64,000 bases of DNA from Thermomicrobium sp. (GTDB lineage Bacteria > Chloroflexota > Chloroflexia > Thermomicrobiales > Thermomicrobiaceae): assembly GCA_025060175.1 (NCBI GenBank), contig JANXBE010000002.1, forward strand, positions 29,213 through 93,212, in the 5' to 3' direction. The position numbers and the translations under genes are program-made. The notes below the pieces were generated by a model. It was not told the DNA's origin. It saw only the letters and a program-made list of their open reading frames with translations, and did no database searches. Shown here piece by piece: positions 54,807 through 64,000 of this stretch. Position 1 is the first letter of the stretch, and each line of letters starts with the position of its first letter.

Positions 54807-55347
54807 TGCCTTCGCCAGACTGGATTCCGGGACAACAGCACGGAGATAGGCGGAATCGGAACCGCGCACGGCGAGTATCGGCCTGTCCCCATGCGGAGTA
54901 CTCGGACGCATGGACCGGTACCGACTGCACGCGACTCGGTCAGTCGTCGCACGCCCCGGTCTGACCGGACGACCACGCCCAGCTCATGACCTCACTCGAC
55001 GGCGCCCGAGGAGCCGGTCGGGGAGGGGCACGAACCGTCGAGGCCGAACGAGCCGCGCCTTGGCCAGGCTCGGCAAGCCAGAGCGGCGAGAGCCGAGCGC
55101 TGAACGCCGAGTCCACGCTCCTCTCTCCTACACGACCGTCGAACAGATATCACCAAGGCAAGGTTCTGGCGGTCGGCCTCAGATCGTGATCCTGGCCGGT
55201 GGTGGCGTGCCTGGAAGTCGGCCGGTCGGGATCCTCGTGCGCGCCCCGCCCCGTGGCCTTCCGCACGCTGAGCAGCTGGACCGTGTCGTCGTCCCGCCCC
55301 GACGACGGAGTCGCACGATCGAGACATGACTCGGTTGACCGGTGATC
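54807..55347. other. Stretch between the divergent glycan genes
   Basis: About 540 bases with no recognised gene or RNA. It should hold the regulatory sites of the GH3 gene and the importer operon, but I see no clear operator. Confidence 0.45.
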
Positions 55348-55376
55348 TTGACACCGCGCCGAAGAAGTGCTAACCT
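55348..55376 (+). promoter_or_regulatory. Promoter of the Opp-type operon
   Basis: TTGACA (55348-55353), 17-base spacer ending in TGC, TAACCT (55371-55376). A 120-base leader follows. Confidence 0.68.
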
Positions 55377-55503
55377 GGGCAGGCTGAATCGCGGAGTTGG
55401 TGTGAAGGGTCTCTCGTCACTCCGTGTGTCGGACCGTAGGGTACTGGGCGGTCTATCGACTCGCGGGCGGTGCCGAGAGAACGTTCGGTGAGGAGGAGGC
55501 ATT

Positions 55504-57351
55504 ATGAGGTCTGATGACCGCATGATGACCGGCCGAACCGTCCATCGGTTGACGCGGCGCCGATTCCTCGAGGTGACGCTCGCAACCGGTGTCATGGCAG
55601 CCGGGAGTCTCCTCGCGAGTTGTCGTCAGGAAGCGGCGACGCCGGTACCCGGTGGACAAACTCCGGCGACCGGTCCCACTATCGTGACGACACCCGGCGC
55701 CGTCACCGAGTTCCCGCGCAACGAGACGTTCTTCGTCGCCGGTTTCCAATGGGGGCCGCCGACGACGTTCAATCCGATGACGCCCGGAACCGGATGGCCA
55801 GCCGGACAAGGGTTCAACACACCCTTCCAGCACCTCTACGAAACGCTCTTCGGGTTCAACTTGCTCACTGGCGGTCTCGAACCGCGGCTCGGCCAGAGGC
55901 TCGAGCAACCGGACCCTGCGACGATGGTGATCACCCTCCACGCCGGCACCAAGTGGCAAGACGGTCAGCCGCTGACGGCCGACGACGTGATCTTCACGTT
56001 CGAGCTCGCGAAAGACCATCCGGAAGTCCCCCACAATACCTTCTTCGATTACGTGGCGACCATCAGCAAAGTCGACGATCGAACGATCCGTCTCGAGCTC
56101 CAGAAGGACCGCTTGAATCCTGGTTTCGTGAAGTTGCTTCTCAGTGGCGTCAAAATTCTTCCCAAGCATATCTGGGAAGCACGAGCCAAGTCCGGGCAGA
56201 CGTTGACCGAGATCGTCGACACCGAGCCGGTCGGCTCGGGGCCGTACAAGCTGGTCGGCTTCTCGCCCGAACGAATAGCCCTCCAGCGTGACGACAACTA
56301 TTGGGGAATCGCTGTGTTCGGTACCCCTGCCCCCAAGTACATCGTGCACCCGATCTTCAAGTCGAACGACGAGGGGAACCTCGCACTCGAACAGGGCCGG
56401 GTGGATATCTCCCAGCAATTCGTCCCCAAGATCTGGGAGATGTGGGAAAAGAAGAACCTCCCGGTCGGTACCTGGTTCAAACAACCGCCGTACCATGTTC
56501 CAGGGTCGATTCCCCTGCTCTTCATCAACGTCAACAAGAAGCCATGGGACAACCCGGCGCTTCGCCGCGCGCTGGCGCACGCGATCAACTACGCCCAGAT
56601 CGCCGAGCTGGCGATGTCGCGCTACTCGATCACCGCCAATTCCAGTCTGATCATTCCTGACGGAGCCGAGCAGAAATTCTTCGACCAAGCGAACGTCGAG
56701 CGCAACGGCTGGAAGCACGATCCGCAGCGTGCCGTGCAGATCCTCGAACAGGAACTGGGAGCCAAGAAGGGGAACGATGGTATCTACGTGCTGCCGGATG
56801 GCACTCGGTTGGGACCGTTCAAGGTCGAATGTCCCTATGGGTGGACGGACTGGCAGACGGCGCTCGAATTGGTGGCGCAGAGCGCGAAGGACGTCGGGAT
56901 CGAGATCAATACCGAGTTTCCGGACGCACCGGTCCTCTTCACCCGCATCCCGAACGGGGACTTCGAGCTCGCGCTGTGGTTCGTCAATGGCGTGAGTCCA
57001 GCCAGTCCCTGGATCCGCTTCCGCGACGTGCTGGACAGCCGGGGTGTGCCACCGGTCGGGCAACGAGCCTTCTGGAACTACAACCGGTACAACAATCCGG
57101 CGGTCGCGGACTTGCTGGATCGCGCAGCGGCGGCGCAAAGCGAAGCAGAACAGAAGGAACTGTTCACCGAACTGGATCGCATTTTCATGCGCGATGCGCC
57201 GGCGATCCCGCTCATGTATCGGCCGCTGGAGTTCTACGAGTACAACGAGTCGGTGTGGACAGGCTTCCCGAATTCCGGGAATCCGGTCGCGCCTCCTCAA
57301 CAGGGTGGAGCCGGTATCAAGATCCTGTATGTGATCAAGCCGAAGAGTTGA
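55504..57351 (+). CDS. ABC transporter substrate-binding protein, Opp/Dpp family (SBP_bac_5)
   Basis: 615 residues from ATG 55504 behind GAGGAGGAGG. The signal has a twin-arginine-like LTRRRFLEVTLA and a lipobox LLASC near residue 39, followed by a Pro/Thr linker. SBP_bac_5 features: HAGTKWQDGQPLTADDVIFT near 146, GSGPYKLVGF near 246, and LRRALAHAINYAQIAELAMS near 356. Members bind peptides or, in thermophiles, oligosaccharides such as cellobiose or mannobiose. Neighbouring GH3 and GH5-type genes favour oligosaccharides. First gene of the five-gene transport operon. Confidence 0.92.
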   Translation: MRSDDRMMTGRTVHRLTRRRFLEVTLATGVMAAGSLLASCRQEAATPVPGGQTPATGPTIVTTPGAVTEFPRNETFFVAGFQWGPPTTFNPMTPGTGWPAGQGFNTPFQHLYETLFGFNLLTGGLEPRLGQRLEQPDPATMVITLHAGTKWQDGQPLTADDVIFTFELAKDHPEVPHNTFFDYVATISKVDDRTIRLELQKDRLNPGFVKLLLSGVKILPKHIWEARAKSGQTLTEIVDTEPVGSGPYKLVGFSPERIALQRDDNYWGIAVFGTPAPKYIVHPIFKSNDEGNLALEQGRVDISQQFVPKIWEMWEKKNLPVGTWFKQPPYHVPGSIPLLFINVNKKPWDNPALRRALAHAINYAQIAELAMSRYSITANSSLIIPDGAEQKFFDQANVERNGWKHDPQRAVQILEQELGAKKGNDGIYVLPDGTRLGPFKVECPYGWTDWQTALELVAQSAKDVGIEINTEFPDAPVLFTRIPNGDFELALWFVNGVSPASPWIRFRDVLDSRGVPPVGQRAFWNYNRYNNPAVADLLDRAAAAQSEAEQKELFTELDRIFMRDAPAIPLMYRPLEFYEYNESVWTGFPNSGNPVAPPQQGGAGIKILYVIKPKS

Positions 57352-57363
57352 GGTCCATACGAC

Positions 57364-58377
57364 ATGACACCGTTCCAACGGTACCTCGTGACCAAAACGG
57401 CATGGTACTTGCTCGCGTTCGTCCTCGCCGTCGCGGCGAACTTTTACCTGCCACGGCTCATCCCGGGCAACCCGGTCGATGCGCTGGTCGCGCGCATGGC
57501 AGCGGGCGGCGGAGCGGAGGGCGAGGCGCTCCGCCGCATCTACCAGCTCTACATCAGCGAGTTCGGACTCGATCGACCGCTCTGGGAACAGTTCCTCGTC
57601 TACCTCGGGAATCTCGCCCGCGGTGATCTGGGGACGTCCTTCTCCGTCTTCCCGGCCAAGGTGAGCGACCTCATCTGGCGCGCGCTGCCGTGGACGATCG
57701 CGCTCCAACTCCCGGCGATCCTGCTCGGCTGGCTGATCGGGAACGCACTGGGGGCACTCGCGGCGTATCGCGGTGGTTGGTTCGATCGGGGCGCCTTCGT
57801 CACCTCGCTCTTCGTGTCCAGCATTCCGTATTACTGCCTGGCGATCATGCTGCTCTACGGACTGGCGGTCGCGCTTCCGCTCTTCCCTGCCGGGGGTGGC
57901 TATTCGTACGGCAGGCTGCCAACCTTCACCTGGTCATTTGTCCTCGATGCCTTGCGCCATTACTGGCTCCCGTTCCTTTCCCTGGTGCTGATCTTCATCG
58001 GTGGCCAGGCTGTCGGGATGCGCTCGATGGCGATCTACGAACTGAATGCCGATTACGTCAATTACGCGCGTGGACTCGGCATCCCGGACCGTCGGATCGT
58101 TACCTACATCTTTCGCAACGCGATGCTTCCGCAGGTTACCGGGCTCGCCCTCTCGATCGGCTCGCTCGTCGGTGGCGCGTTGATCACCGAGATCGTCTTC
58201 GGCTATCCGGGAATCGGGACGCTGTTGTTCAGCGCGATCCGTCAAAACGACTACCCTCTGATCCAGGGGGTCACGCTCCTGATCGTGATCGGCATCCTCC
58301 TCGCGAACTATCTGGTTGACATCGCGTACGGCTTCATCGATCCACGCATTCGGGCTGTCCAAGCTGGTGAACGGTAG
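57364..58377 (+). CDS. ABC transporter permease, DppB type
   Basis: 337 residues, ATG 57364, 12 bases after the binding protein gene. Six helices; the first precedes the conserved FYLPRLIPGNPVDALVARMA near residue 30. Permease motif near 215-250 (MRSMAIYELNADYVNYARGL, then GIPDRRIVTYIFRNAMLPQV) and the C-terminal EIVFGYPGIGTLLF near 278. Confidence 0.93.
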   Translation: MTPFQRYLVTKTAWYLLAFVLAVAANFYLPRLIPGNPVDALVARMAAGGGAEGEALRRIYQLYISEFGLDRPLWEQFLVYLGNLARGDLGTSFSVFPAKVSDLIWRALPWTIALQLPAILLGWLIGNALGALAAYRGGWFDRGAFVTSLFVSSIPYYCLAIMLLYGLAVALPLFPAGGGYSYGRLPTFTWSFVLDALRHYWLPFLSLVLIFIGGQAVGMRSMAIYELNADYVNYARGLGIPDRRIVTYIFRNAMLPQVTGLALSIGSLVGGALITEIVFGYPGIGTLLFSAIRQNDYPLIQGVTLLIVIGILLANYLVDIAYGFIDPRIRAVQAGER

Positions 58378-58386
58378 GAGCAGGAG

Positions 58387-59295
58387 ATGGATGTCGCTGC
58401 TGCACCGCGTCCGCGAACGGCGAAACGCTGGCACCCACTCGTCATCACGATCAGCATCCTCCGGCTCGGTGGCATCGGCATCAACACACGCTTCTGGGTC
58501 AGCATCGGTTTGCTCGGCGCGATCGTGGTCTTCGGGCTGCTCGGACCGACCCTGCTCGGCAAGCGAGACCCGCTGCGGATCGTCGGTGGGCTCTACGATC
58601 CACCCTCCAGTCAGGTGTGGCTGGGAACCGACAATTTCGGTCGTGACGTGTTCACCCAGCTGATGTACGGTACACGGACCTCGCTCACGATCGGTCTCAT
58701 CGCCGGTGCGGTCGCAACGCTCATCGGCGTCGCAGTGGGAACGCTCGCCGGTTTCCGCGGCGGTACGATCGAGGAAGCCCTGATGGGGATCACCAACGTC
58801 GTGATCACGATTCCCTCGATCGTCATTCTGATCCTCCTGTCGATCGCCATCGCGTCACGCTCCATCGTGGTGATGGGCGTGATCATCGGGATCACGAGTT
58901 GGCCCTGGACGGCGCGCGCGGTCCGCGCCCAAACGGCGAGTCTCCGCGCCCGCGAGCATCTCGACCTCGCCCGCCTCTCCGGAGCCGGAACAGTGTCGCT
59001 GATCCTGGTCGATATCATTCCGTACATGCTGTCCTATATCTTTATGGCATTCGTGTTACAGTTCGCGAGTGGTATACTTCAGGAAGCAGCATTGAGTCTT
59101 CTCGGCCTTGGCCCGACCAATACGATTTCGCTCGGGATCATGCTGCATTGGTCACTCCTTTGGGAGGCAGTTCGCACTGGTGCATGGTGGGCATTCTTCC
59201 CGCCCACCGTCTTCCTCACCATCATCGCCTTCGCACTGCTCTTGCTCCAATCGAGCCTGGATGAACTCTTCAATCCGCGCTTGCGGCGGAAGTAG
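58387..59295 (+). CDS. ABC transporter permease, DppC type
   Basis: 302 residues behind GGAGCAGGAG. N-terminal OppC_N segment, LGTDNFGRDVFTQLMYGTRT near residue 78, and the permease loop TASLRAREHLDLARLSGAGT near 180-200. C-terminal LNP motif replaced by a short tail ending SLDELFNPRLRRK. Pairs with the DppB-type permease. Confidence 0.93.
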   Translation: MDVAAAPRPRTAKRWHPLVITISILRLGGIGINTRFWVSIGLLGAIVVFGLLGPTLLGKRDPLRIVGGLYDPPSSQVWLGTDNFGRDVFTQLMYGTRTSLTIGLIAGAVATLIGVAVGTLAGFRGGTIEEALMGITNVVITIPSIVILILLSIAIASRSIVVMGVIIGITSWPWTARAVRAQTASLRAREHLDLARLSGAGTVSLILVDIIPYMLSYIFMAFVLQFASGILQEAALSLLGLGPTNTISLGIMLHWSLLWEAVRTGAWWAFFPPTVFLTIIAFALLLLQSSLDELFNPRLRRK

Positions 59296-59310
59296 CGATG
59301 GGGTTCGCCG

Positions 59311-60324
59311 ATGCAGCCACTACTGAACGCCCAACGCATCTGCGCTGCCTATCGCCTCGAGAATGGAGACGAGGTACAGGCCGTCGATCACGTGTCGCTC
59401 AGCGTGTTCCCGGGTGAGGTCCTCGGCGTCGTGGGCGAATCGGGATGCGGAAAGTCGACGTTGGCGGCAGTGCTCTCGTTGACCGCCCGTCCTCCACTGA
59501 TGGTCAAGGCTGGCACCCTCACGCTCGCTGGACAACAGGTGACGCTCGCAGGAAAACAACCGTATCCGGTCACCTGGCGCGGACGCTTGGTCGCCTTGCT
59601 CCCGCAAGGAGCGATGAACTCGCTCAACCCGACGCTCCGCGTGCGCGATTTTGCGTTCGACGTCCTTCGCGCACACGACCGACAGGTCGACCGACGCGTC
59701 GCGCTCGAGCGGGCACGCGAACGGCTCCAGCAGCTCTCGCTTCCGCCGCGGGTGCTGGACGCCTATCCGCACCAGCTTTCGGGCGGCATGAAACAACGAG
59801 TGGTCGCAGTCCTCTCGACGCTCTTGAACCCACGGCTCCTCATCGCCGACGAACCGACGTCGGCGCTGGACGTGTCGTCACAACGTGCTCTGGTGAATCT
59901 CCTCCTGGAATTGCTGGAGCGGGAGATCATCGCGAGTATCATCTTCATCAGTCATGATCTTCCCTTGCTCAGTAATGTCGCCGACCGTATCGCTGTCATG
60001 TATGCGGGTGAGATCGTCGAACTCGCCACGACACGGGAGATCATCCGCGCTCCCCAGCACCCCTACACCCGTGCACTGCTCCAGGCCACGCTCGTGCCGG
60101 AGCGGACGATCCGTGGGCGGCGCATCGAAGGAATTCCTGGTCAGCCTCCGGATCTTCGGAAGCGTCCCCCTGGTTGCCGGTTCTCCCCACGGTGTCCCCA
60201 TGCAACCGATCGCTGCCGGCGCGAGCGACCGCCACTGGAGACGATCGACGGCCGGGCCGTCGCTTGCTGGTGGGTTTTCGAGCGAGAGCGTCGCGTGCCG
60301 AGCGTCGAGGAGTCGGTGCCGTGA
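59311..60324 (+). CDS. ABC transporter ATP-binding protein, DppD type
   Basis: 337 residues from ATG 59311. Walker A VVGESGCGKSTLAAVL near residue 42, signature LSGGMKQRVVAVLS near 153, Walker B LLIADEPTSALDVS near 172, H-loop ISHDLPLL. The C-terminal Opp extension has the cysteines of the PGCRFSPRCPHATDRC motif, which in some DppD/F proteins bind a [4Fe-4S] cluster. Its stop overlaps the next start (GTGA). Confidence 0.93.
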   Translation: MQPLLNAQRICAAYRLENGDEVQAVDHVSLSVFPGEVLGVVGESGCGKSTLAAVLSLTARPPLMVKAGTLTLAGQQVTLAGKQPYPVTWRGRLVALLPQGAMNSLNPTLRVRDFAFDVLRAHDRQVDRRVALERARERLQQLSLPPRVLDAYPHQLSGGMKQRVVAVLSTLLNPRLLIADEPTSALDVSSQRALVNLLLELLEREIIASIIFISHDLPLLSNVADRIAVMYAGEIVELATTREIIRAPQHPYTRALLQATLVPERTIRGRRIEGIPGQPPDLRKRPPGCRFSPRCPHATDRCRRERPPLETIDGRAVACWWVFERERRVPSVEESVP

Positions 60325-61172
60325 CTCGCGTCTCCAGTTTGCTCGAGGTCGAAAGACTATCGCGGCAGTTCGGCAGTGGACGAAGTGCGGTGCTCGCAGT
60401 CAAGGACGTCAGCTTCTCGGTTGCGCCCGGTGAAATCGTCGCGGTCGTCGGCGAGAGTGGCAGCGGGAAGAGCACGCTCGCCCGCTTGATCCTACGGTTG
60501 TTACCACCGACGAGCGGGACGATCCGCTTCGCCGGGCTCGGCGAGATCACCCGGCTGCGGGGGCGAGCCCTCCGGCATTACTGGCAGCAGGTACAGGCAA
60601 TTTTTCAAGACCCGTTTTCCACCTTCAATCAGTTCCTGACCGTGCGGCGTCTGCTCGAGCGGTCACTCGGCATTGTCGACAACCCTCCCCGCGGTGCTGA
60701 TCGGGAATGCGCGATCGCCCAAGCGCTTCAGTCCGTCGGCTTGGAGCCGAGCGACGTGCTGCCGAAGTGGCCGCACCAGCTCTCGGGCGGACAGAGGCAA
60801 CGGGTGATGATCGCTCGCGCGCTGCTGCTCCAGCCGAAACTCGTGATCGCTGACGAGCCGACCTCGATGTTGGACGCGTCTCTGCGCGTCACGGTCCTGA
60901 ACCTGTTGGCGGACCTCCGACAACGCGGCTCCTCGGTGCTCTTCATCACGCACGATCTCGGGCAAGCGTTCTACCTCGCCGACCGTCTGCTCGTCATGTA
61001 TCAGGGCGAGATCGTCGAACGCGGGCCGGTCGAGGCGGTACTCCGTTCACCCCGCCATCCGTACACCCAACGGCTCCTCGCCGACGTTCCACGCCTTGGA
61101 GACGGCCGCCCGACGGCGCGTCCTGCGGACGGCCCGATCAGGCTCGTCCAGCGTCGGCCGTCGGGGGGCTGA
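60321..61172 (+). CDS. ABC transporter ATP-binding protein, DppF type
   Basis: 283 residues from GTG 60321, overlapping the DppD-type stop. Walker A VVGESGSGKSTLARLI near residue 41, signature LSGGQRQRVMIARALL near 154, Walker B LVIADEPTSMLDASL near 174, H-loop ITHDLGQAFYLAD. It is short: the C-terminal cysteine-containing oligopeptide extension is missing, ending soon after RHPYTQRLLADVP. Confidence 0.92.
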   Translation: MTRVSSLLEVERLSRQFGSGRSAVLAVKDVSFSVAPGEIVAVVGESGSGKSTLARLILRLLPPTSGTIRFAGLGEITRLRGRALRHYWQQVQAIFQDPFSTFNQFLTVRRLLERSLGIVDNPPRGADRECAIAQALQSVGLEPSDVLPKWPHQLSGGQRQRVMIARALLLQPKLVIADEPTSMLDASLRVTVLNLLADLRQRGSSVLFITHDLGQAFYLADRLLVMYQGEIVERGPVEAVLRSPRHPYTQRLLADVPRLGDGRPTARPADGPIRLVQRRPSGG

Positions 61173-61218
61173 GTCAGGAAGGGTTCCGAACTCCAGGCGC
61201 AGGGAAAGAGGCTGTGCG

Positions 61219-63177
61219 ATGGTAGCGCGACGACCCGCTGCGAAGTTGTTCGCTGCTGGGAAGCCGACGCTCTGGATCGGCGCGAATTACTGGTCGCGCA
61301 GCGGCGGACCGTTCATGTGGCACCGCTTCGACGCTGCGGTCGTCCGCGAGGAGCTCCGCGCTCTGGTTCGCCACGGTCTGACCGTGACGCGCTCCTTCTT
61401 TTTCTGGCCTCACTTCATGCCTGAACCTGACCGGCTCGACGCGACATGCGTCGAGCGTTTCGCCCACTTCCTCGACCTCTGCGAGGCGGAAGGTATCGGT
61501 ACCATCCCAACCTTCATCGTCGGCCATATGTCAGGCGAGAATTGGGATCCTGCGTGGCGCGATGGTCTCGATCTCTATCGAGACGGTTGGCTTCTCGCAC
61601 AACAGGCGTTCTACATACGGGAACTCGTTCGCCGATTCAAGGATCATCCGGCCGTCGTCGCCTGGCTTATCTCCAACGAGGTACCGATTTACGGCGGAAG
61701 CACCGACGGACGGTACGGCAAGAGCTGGGCCGAACTCACGGTCCAGGCGGTCCGCGCAGCGGGGGCGCACCATCCAGTCTCCCTCGGTGATGGAGCATGG
61801 GGTATCGAAGTGACCGGAGTTGACAACGGCTTTCGAATTCGCGACCTGCTCCCCACGATCGATTTCATCGGCCCCCACGTCTACCCCATGAGCGACGATC
61901 CGGTTCGCCAACATTTGACCGCCGCTGCCGTGTGCGAACTCTGTCACTTCGGGAAGCCGGTCATCGTCGAGGAATTCGGCTGTACGACCGACTTCGTTTC
62001 GGAGGCCCACGCGGCCGACTACTACCGGCAAGTCCTGCACACCACCTTGCTCGCAGGCGCCGTCGGATGGATCGCGTGGAACAACACCGATTTCGACCTT
62101 CCGGACCAGAATCCGTACCGTCACCACCCGTTCGAGCAACATTTCGGACTTCTGCGTACCGATGGAACGCCGAAGGCAACGCTCCTCGAGCTCCAGCGAT
62201 TCCGCATCCTGCTGGATCGACTCGCGTTTTCCCGCTGCGAACGAGCGCCGACCGAGGTGGCGCTCCTCGTCCCCTCGTACTTCGATACCGCCTATCCGTT
62301 CACCGATCCGGCCGAACGTCCCGCGATTCGCCAGATCCTGCTGCAGACCTACTGCACAGGACGACTTGCCGATCTTGCGCCGCTCGTCCAACGCGAACTG
62401 GAACCATGGCCGTCAGTCCGTCTCCTCCTCTGCCCCTCCACGAAGGCCCTGACTGCACCGACGTGGCAGCGGCTGGCGGAGATGGCTGCCGCCGGTACGA
62501 CAGTCTACGTCTCGTTCTTCGCCGGTGCGACGGGCACGCAGCGCGGCCCCTGGTGGCCGCGCCTCGATGCGTTCTTCGGAGTCCGCCATCACCTCCGGTA
62601 CGGCTTGATCGACCCGGTCGAGGAGGACGAGGTCATCTGGACCTTCGAGCGTCGCTTCGGCACCCTCGAGGCAGGAACCCGTCTGCGCTTCCGCGTCGCC
62701 GGGAGCGAGCACGGTCGAGCGCTTCTTCCCGTCGAACCGATCGAGGCATCCGTCATCGCACGGGATCAGCACGGGCGGCCAGCGTTACTCGCACGACCCG
62801 TCGGGCGGGGGCAGGTGGTTCTGGCCACCTACCCCATCGAGTACTTCGCTGCGATGCGACCACGCGCGAACCCCGACGAAGCGACCATCATGCTGTACCG
62901 AGCCCTCGCGAGAGTCGCCGGCGCCGAACCACCGTTCAGGGTTCGTGCCAGCGACGTCTGGTGCGATCGGCTCGTCCGCGACGACGGCACAGAGTTCCTT
63001 TGGCTGGTCAGCGAGCGCAGCGAAGCGACGTCTGTGGACCTCGAGGCGACATCCCCGTGCGAACTCTCCGACGTGGCCACCGGAGCAGTCGTGACCCCGC
63101 CGATCGAGGTGCCACCATACGGCGTGCACGTCTATCGTCTCGGAGATGGAGGAAGGGGCAGCAGATCGGTCGCCTGA
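61219..63177 (+). CDS. GH5/mannanase-like glycoside hydrolase (COG3934 type)
   Basis: 652 residues from ATG 61219 with GAGG 9 bases upstream; earlier in-frame codons overlap the DppF-type gene. (Beta/alpha)8 barrel: WIGANYWSRSGGPFMW near residue 20, acid/base glutamate in VVAWLISNEVPIYGG near 155, GPHVYPMSDDP near 217, nucleophile glutamate in KPVIVEEFGCTTDF near 252, and WIAWNNTDFDLPDQNPYRHH near 290. Residues 400-560 form a beta-galactosidase trimerisation-like (glutamine amidotransferase fold) domain, then a small beta domain. No signal peptide, so it acts on imported oligosaccharides, probably beta-mannosides or beta-glucosides. Last gene of the operon. Confidence 0.85.
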   Translation: MVARRPAAKLFAAGKPTLWIGANYWSRSGGPFMWHRFDAAVVREELRALVRHGLTVTRSFFFWPHFMPEPDRLDATCVERFAHFLDLCEAEGIGTIPTFIVGHMSGENWDPAWRDGLDLYRDGWLLAQQAFYIRELVRRFKDHPAVVAWLISNEVPIYGGSTDGRYGKSWAELTVQAVRAAGAHHPVSLGDGAWGIEVTGVDNGFRIRDLLPTIDFIGPHVYPMSDDPVRQHLTAAAVCELCHFGKPVIVEEFGCTTDFVSEAHAADYYRQVLHTTLLAGAVGWIAWNNTDFDLPDQNPYRHHPFEQHFGLLRTDGTPKATLLELQRFRILLDRLAFSRCERAPTEVALLVPSYFDTAYPFTDPAERPAIRQILLQTYCTGRLADLAPLVQRELEPWPSVRLLLCPSTKALTAPTWQRLAEMAAAGTTVYVSFFAGATGTQRGPWWPRLDAFFGVRHHLRYGLIDPVEEDEVIWTFERRFGTLEAGTRLRFRVAGSEHGRALLPVEPIEASVIARDQHGRPALLARPVGRGQVVLATYPIEYFAAMRPRANPDEATIMLYRALARVAGAEPPFRVRASDVWCDRLVRDDGTEFLWLVSERSEATSVDLEATSPCELSDVATGAVVTPPIEVPPYGVHVYRLGDGGRGSRSVA

Positions 63178-63496
63178 CTCTCCCGTTGAGGACGCGACAG
63201 TCTGGCTCGCGCGTCTCGCCGCCCTCAGGATCAGATCCCGTCTCGGAGCATGCCAGCACGACGTGGTGTTGCAGGCGGAAGACCCCTTCGTCCCCTGGTC
63301 GTCCTGGGGGAGCAGGCCCGGCAGCGCCCAGGGCGACTGGACTGGTCGAACGACCAGGACGCCTCGACGATCGAGGCGCCCTCCGACCAGAGAACCTCCA
63401 CCCGCGCCATCCGCAGAGGCGAGCGGACCATCGAGAACAGTACCCGGAAGCCTCCACCGGCCGTGATCGGAGTCGTCGCGGATGGTGCTCCGAAGC
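63178..63496. other. Intergenic stretch with a short hairpin
   Basis: About 320 bases between convergent genes. CGCCTCGA (63360-63367), loop CGA, TCGAGGCG (63371-63378) is the only clear hairpin, a possible terminator without U-tract. No gene seen. Confidence 0.4.
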
Positions 63497-64000
63497 TCAC
63501 GCCAGCGCGGTATCCAGCACCATCATCACTGCGAAACCGACGATAGTCCCGCCCGTAGCGAGATCAGCGTGATCACCCCGCTGCGACTCCGGGATCAGTT
63601 CCTCGACGACGACGAACAGCATCGCACCCGCCGCGAACGCGAGCGCGTACGGCAGGATCGGCTGGACCAGCAGCACTGCCATGGCTCCGAAGACCGCGGC
63701 GAGAGGCTCCACGATCGCCGACAGTTGCCCGTACCAGAACGATCGGAACGGACTGAAGCCCTCTCGCCGTAACGGCATCGCGATCGCAAGCCCTTCCGGG
63801 ACGTTCTGAAGCGCGATACCGATCGCCAAGGCGATCGCGCCAGTCGCCAACGACAGCGCGAGCGTCGGGTCGCTGACCCGCGCCGCCGCACCGAACGCGA
63901 CTCCCACCGCGAGTCCTTCCGGCACGTTGTGCAGCGTGATCGCCAGTATCAACAGCGTGGTACGTCGCCACGTCGTCGATACCCCTTCGGCAGCCTCTCG
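63497..64000 (-). CDS. ZIP-family divalent metal transporter (start beyond the window)
   Basis: 168 codons are visible and the frame stays open to base 64000, so the N-terminus lies outside the window. The visible part has [20 protein letters not shown] and a second [16 protein letters not shown], the two metal-binding helices of ZIP proteins with HNVPEG and QNVPEG, then [20 protein letters not shown] and a last helix. These proteins import zinc, iron or other divalent metals across the plasma membrane; the GufA-like branch has this pattern. Confidence 0.88.
   Translation of the reverse strand, partial: REAAEGVSTTWRRTTLLILAITLHNVPEGLAVGVAFGAAARVSDPTLALSLATGAIALAIGIALQNVPEGLAIAMPLRREGFSPFRSFWYGQLSAIVEPLAAVFGAMAVLLVQPILPYALAFAAGAMLFVVVEELIPESQRGDHADLATGGTIVGFAVMMVLDTALA

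Noticed and set aside
55453..57708. Long open frame of about 750 codons opposite the Opp-type binding protein gene
   Set aside because: Antisense shadow; it also crosses the promoter region and start of the real gene.

Overview
The window is a GC-rich (about 64 percent) bacterial chromosome segment with very dense coding and GGAGG-type ribosome binding sites. Gene content, the long (Gram-positive type) SRP RNA and the many Chloroflexota-like proteins suggest a thermophilic member of the Chloroflexota, most likely class Thermomicrobia. That assignment is an inference from gene families and not a database match. I see no rRNA, CRISPR array, insertion sequence or phage gene. One tRNA, one SRP RNA, one riboswitch and several candidate RNA regulators are visible.

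Layout. 1-1.9 kb: end of an MMPL transporter and a CrtC/AttH-like lipoprotein. 2-9.6 kb: an aspartate-family amino acid block with metX, hom, asd, a citramalate synthase (isoleucine route) and a TPP-dependent decarboxylase/acetolactate-synthase-like enzyme. Three of these genes carry three different sensors: a SAM-I riboswitch before metX, a threonine-rich leader peptide attenuator before asd, and an isoleucine-rich leader peptide attenuator before cimA. 10-23 kb: housekeeping and small membrane genes (metallo-beta-lactamase-fold hydrolase, SWIM protein, mobA, SAM hydrolase family, TPR protein, miaB, a two-module cysteine protein, a RodZ-like protein, lipid kinase, bacterial eRF1-like protein, coaBC, DUF2085). 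23-35 kb: tRNA-Glu, a sugar nucleotidyltransferase, prmA-rsmE, an ABC-class ATPase, rho, glpX, a DnaQ-DinG helicase and an M20 peptidase.

36-41 kb: sdhCDAB with one extra membrane protein, then an RNA-rich stretch: the SRP RNA on the minus strand, a divergently promoted small RNA candidate with a C-rich anti-Shine-Dalgarno segment, and a run of tight hairpins. 41-52 kb: an aromatic-compound locus. An ArsR-type regulator with an autoregulatory palindrome is divergent from an HpaB-type monooxygenase, an extradiol dioxygenase and a tautomerase. These converge on a five-gene operon (SsuABC-like importer, ACMSD-like amidohydrolase, CocE/NonD hydrolase). 52-63 kb: a glycan-use locus, with a GH3 beta-glucosidase divergent from an Opp-type ABC importer and a GH5/mannanase-like enzyme. 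The window ends inside a ZIP metal transporter gene.

Several hairpins at gene ends lack a U-tract, whereas the metX and asd attenuators have one. rho is encoded in the window, so Rho-dependent or hairpin-only termination may matter in this organism.
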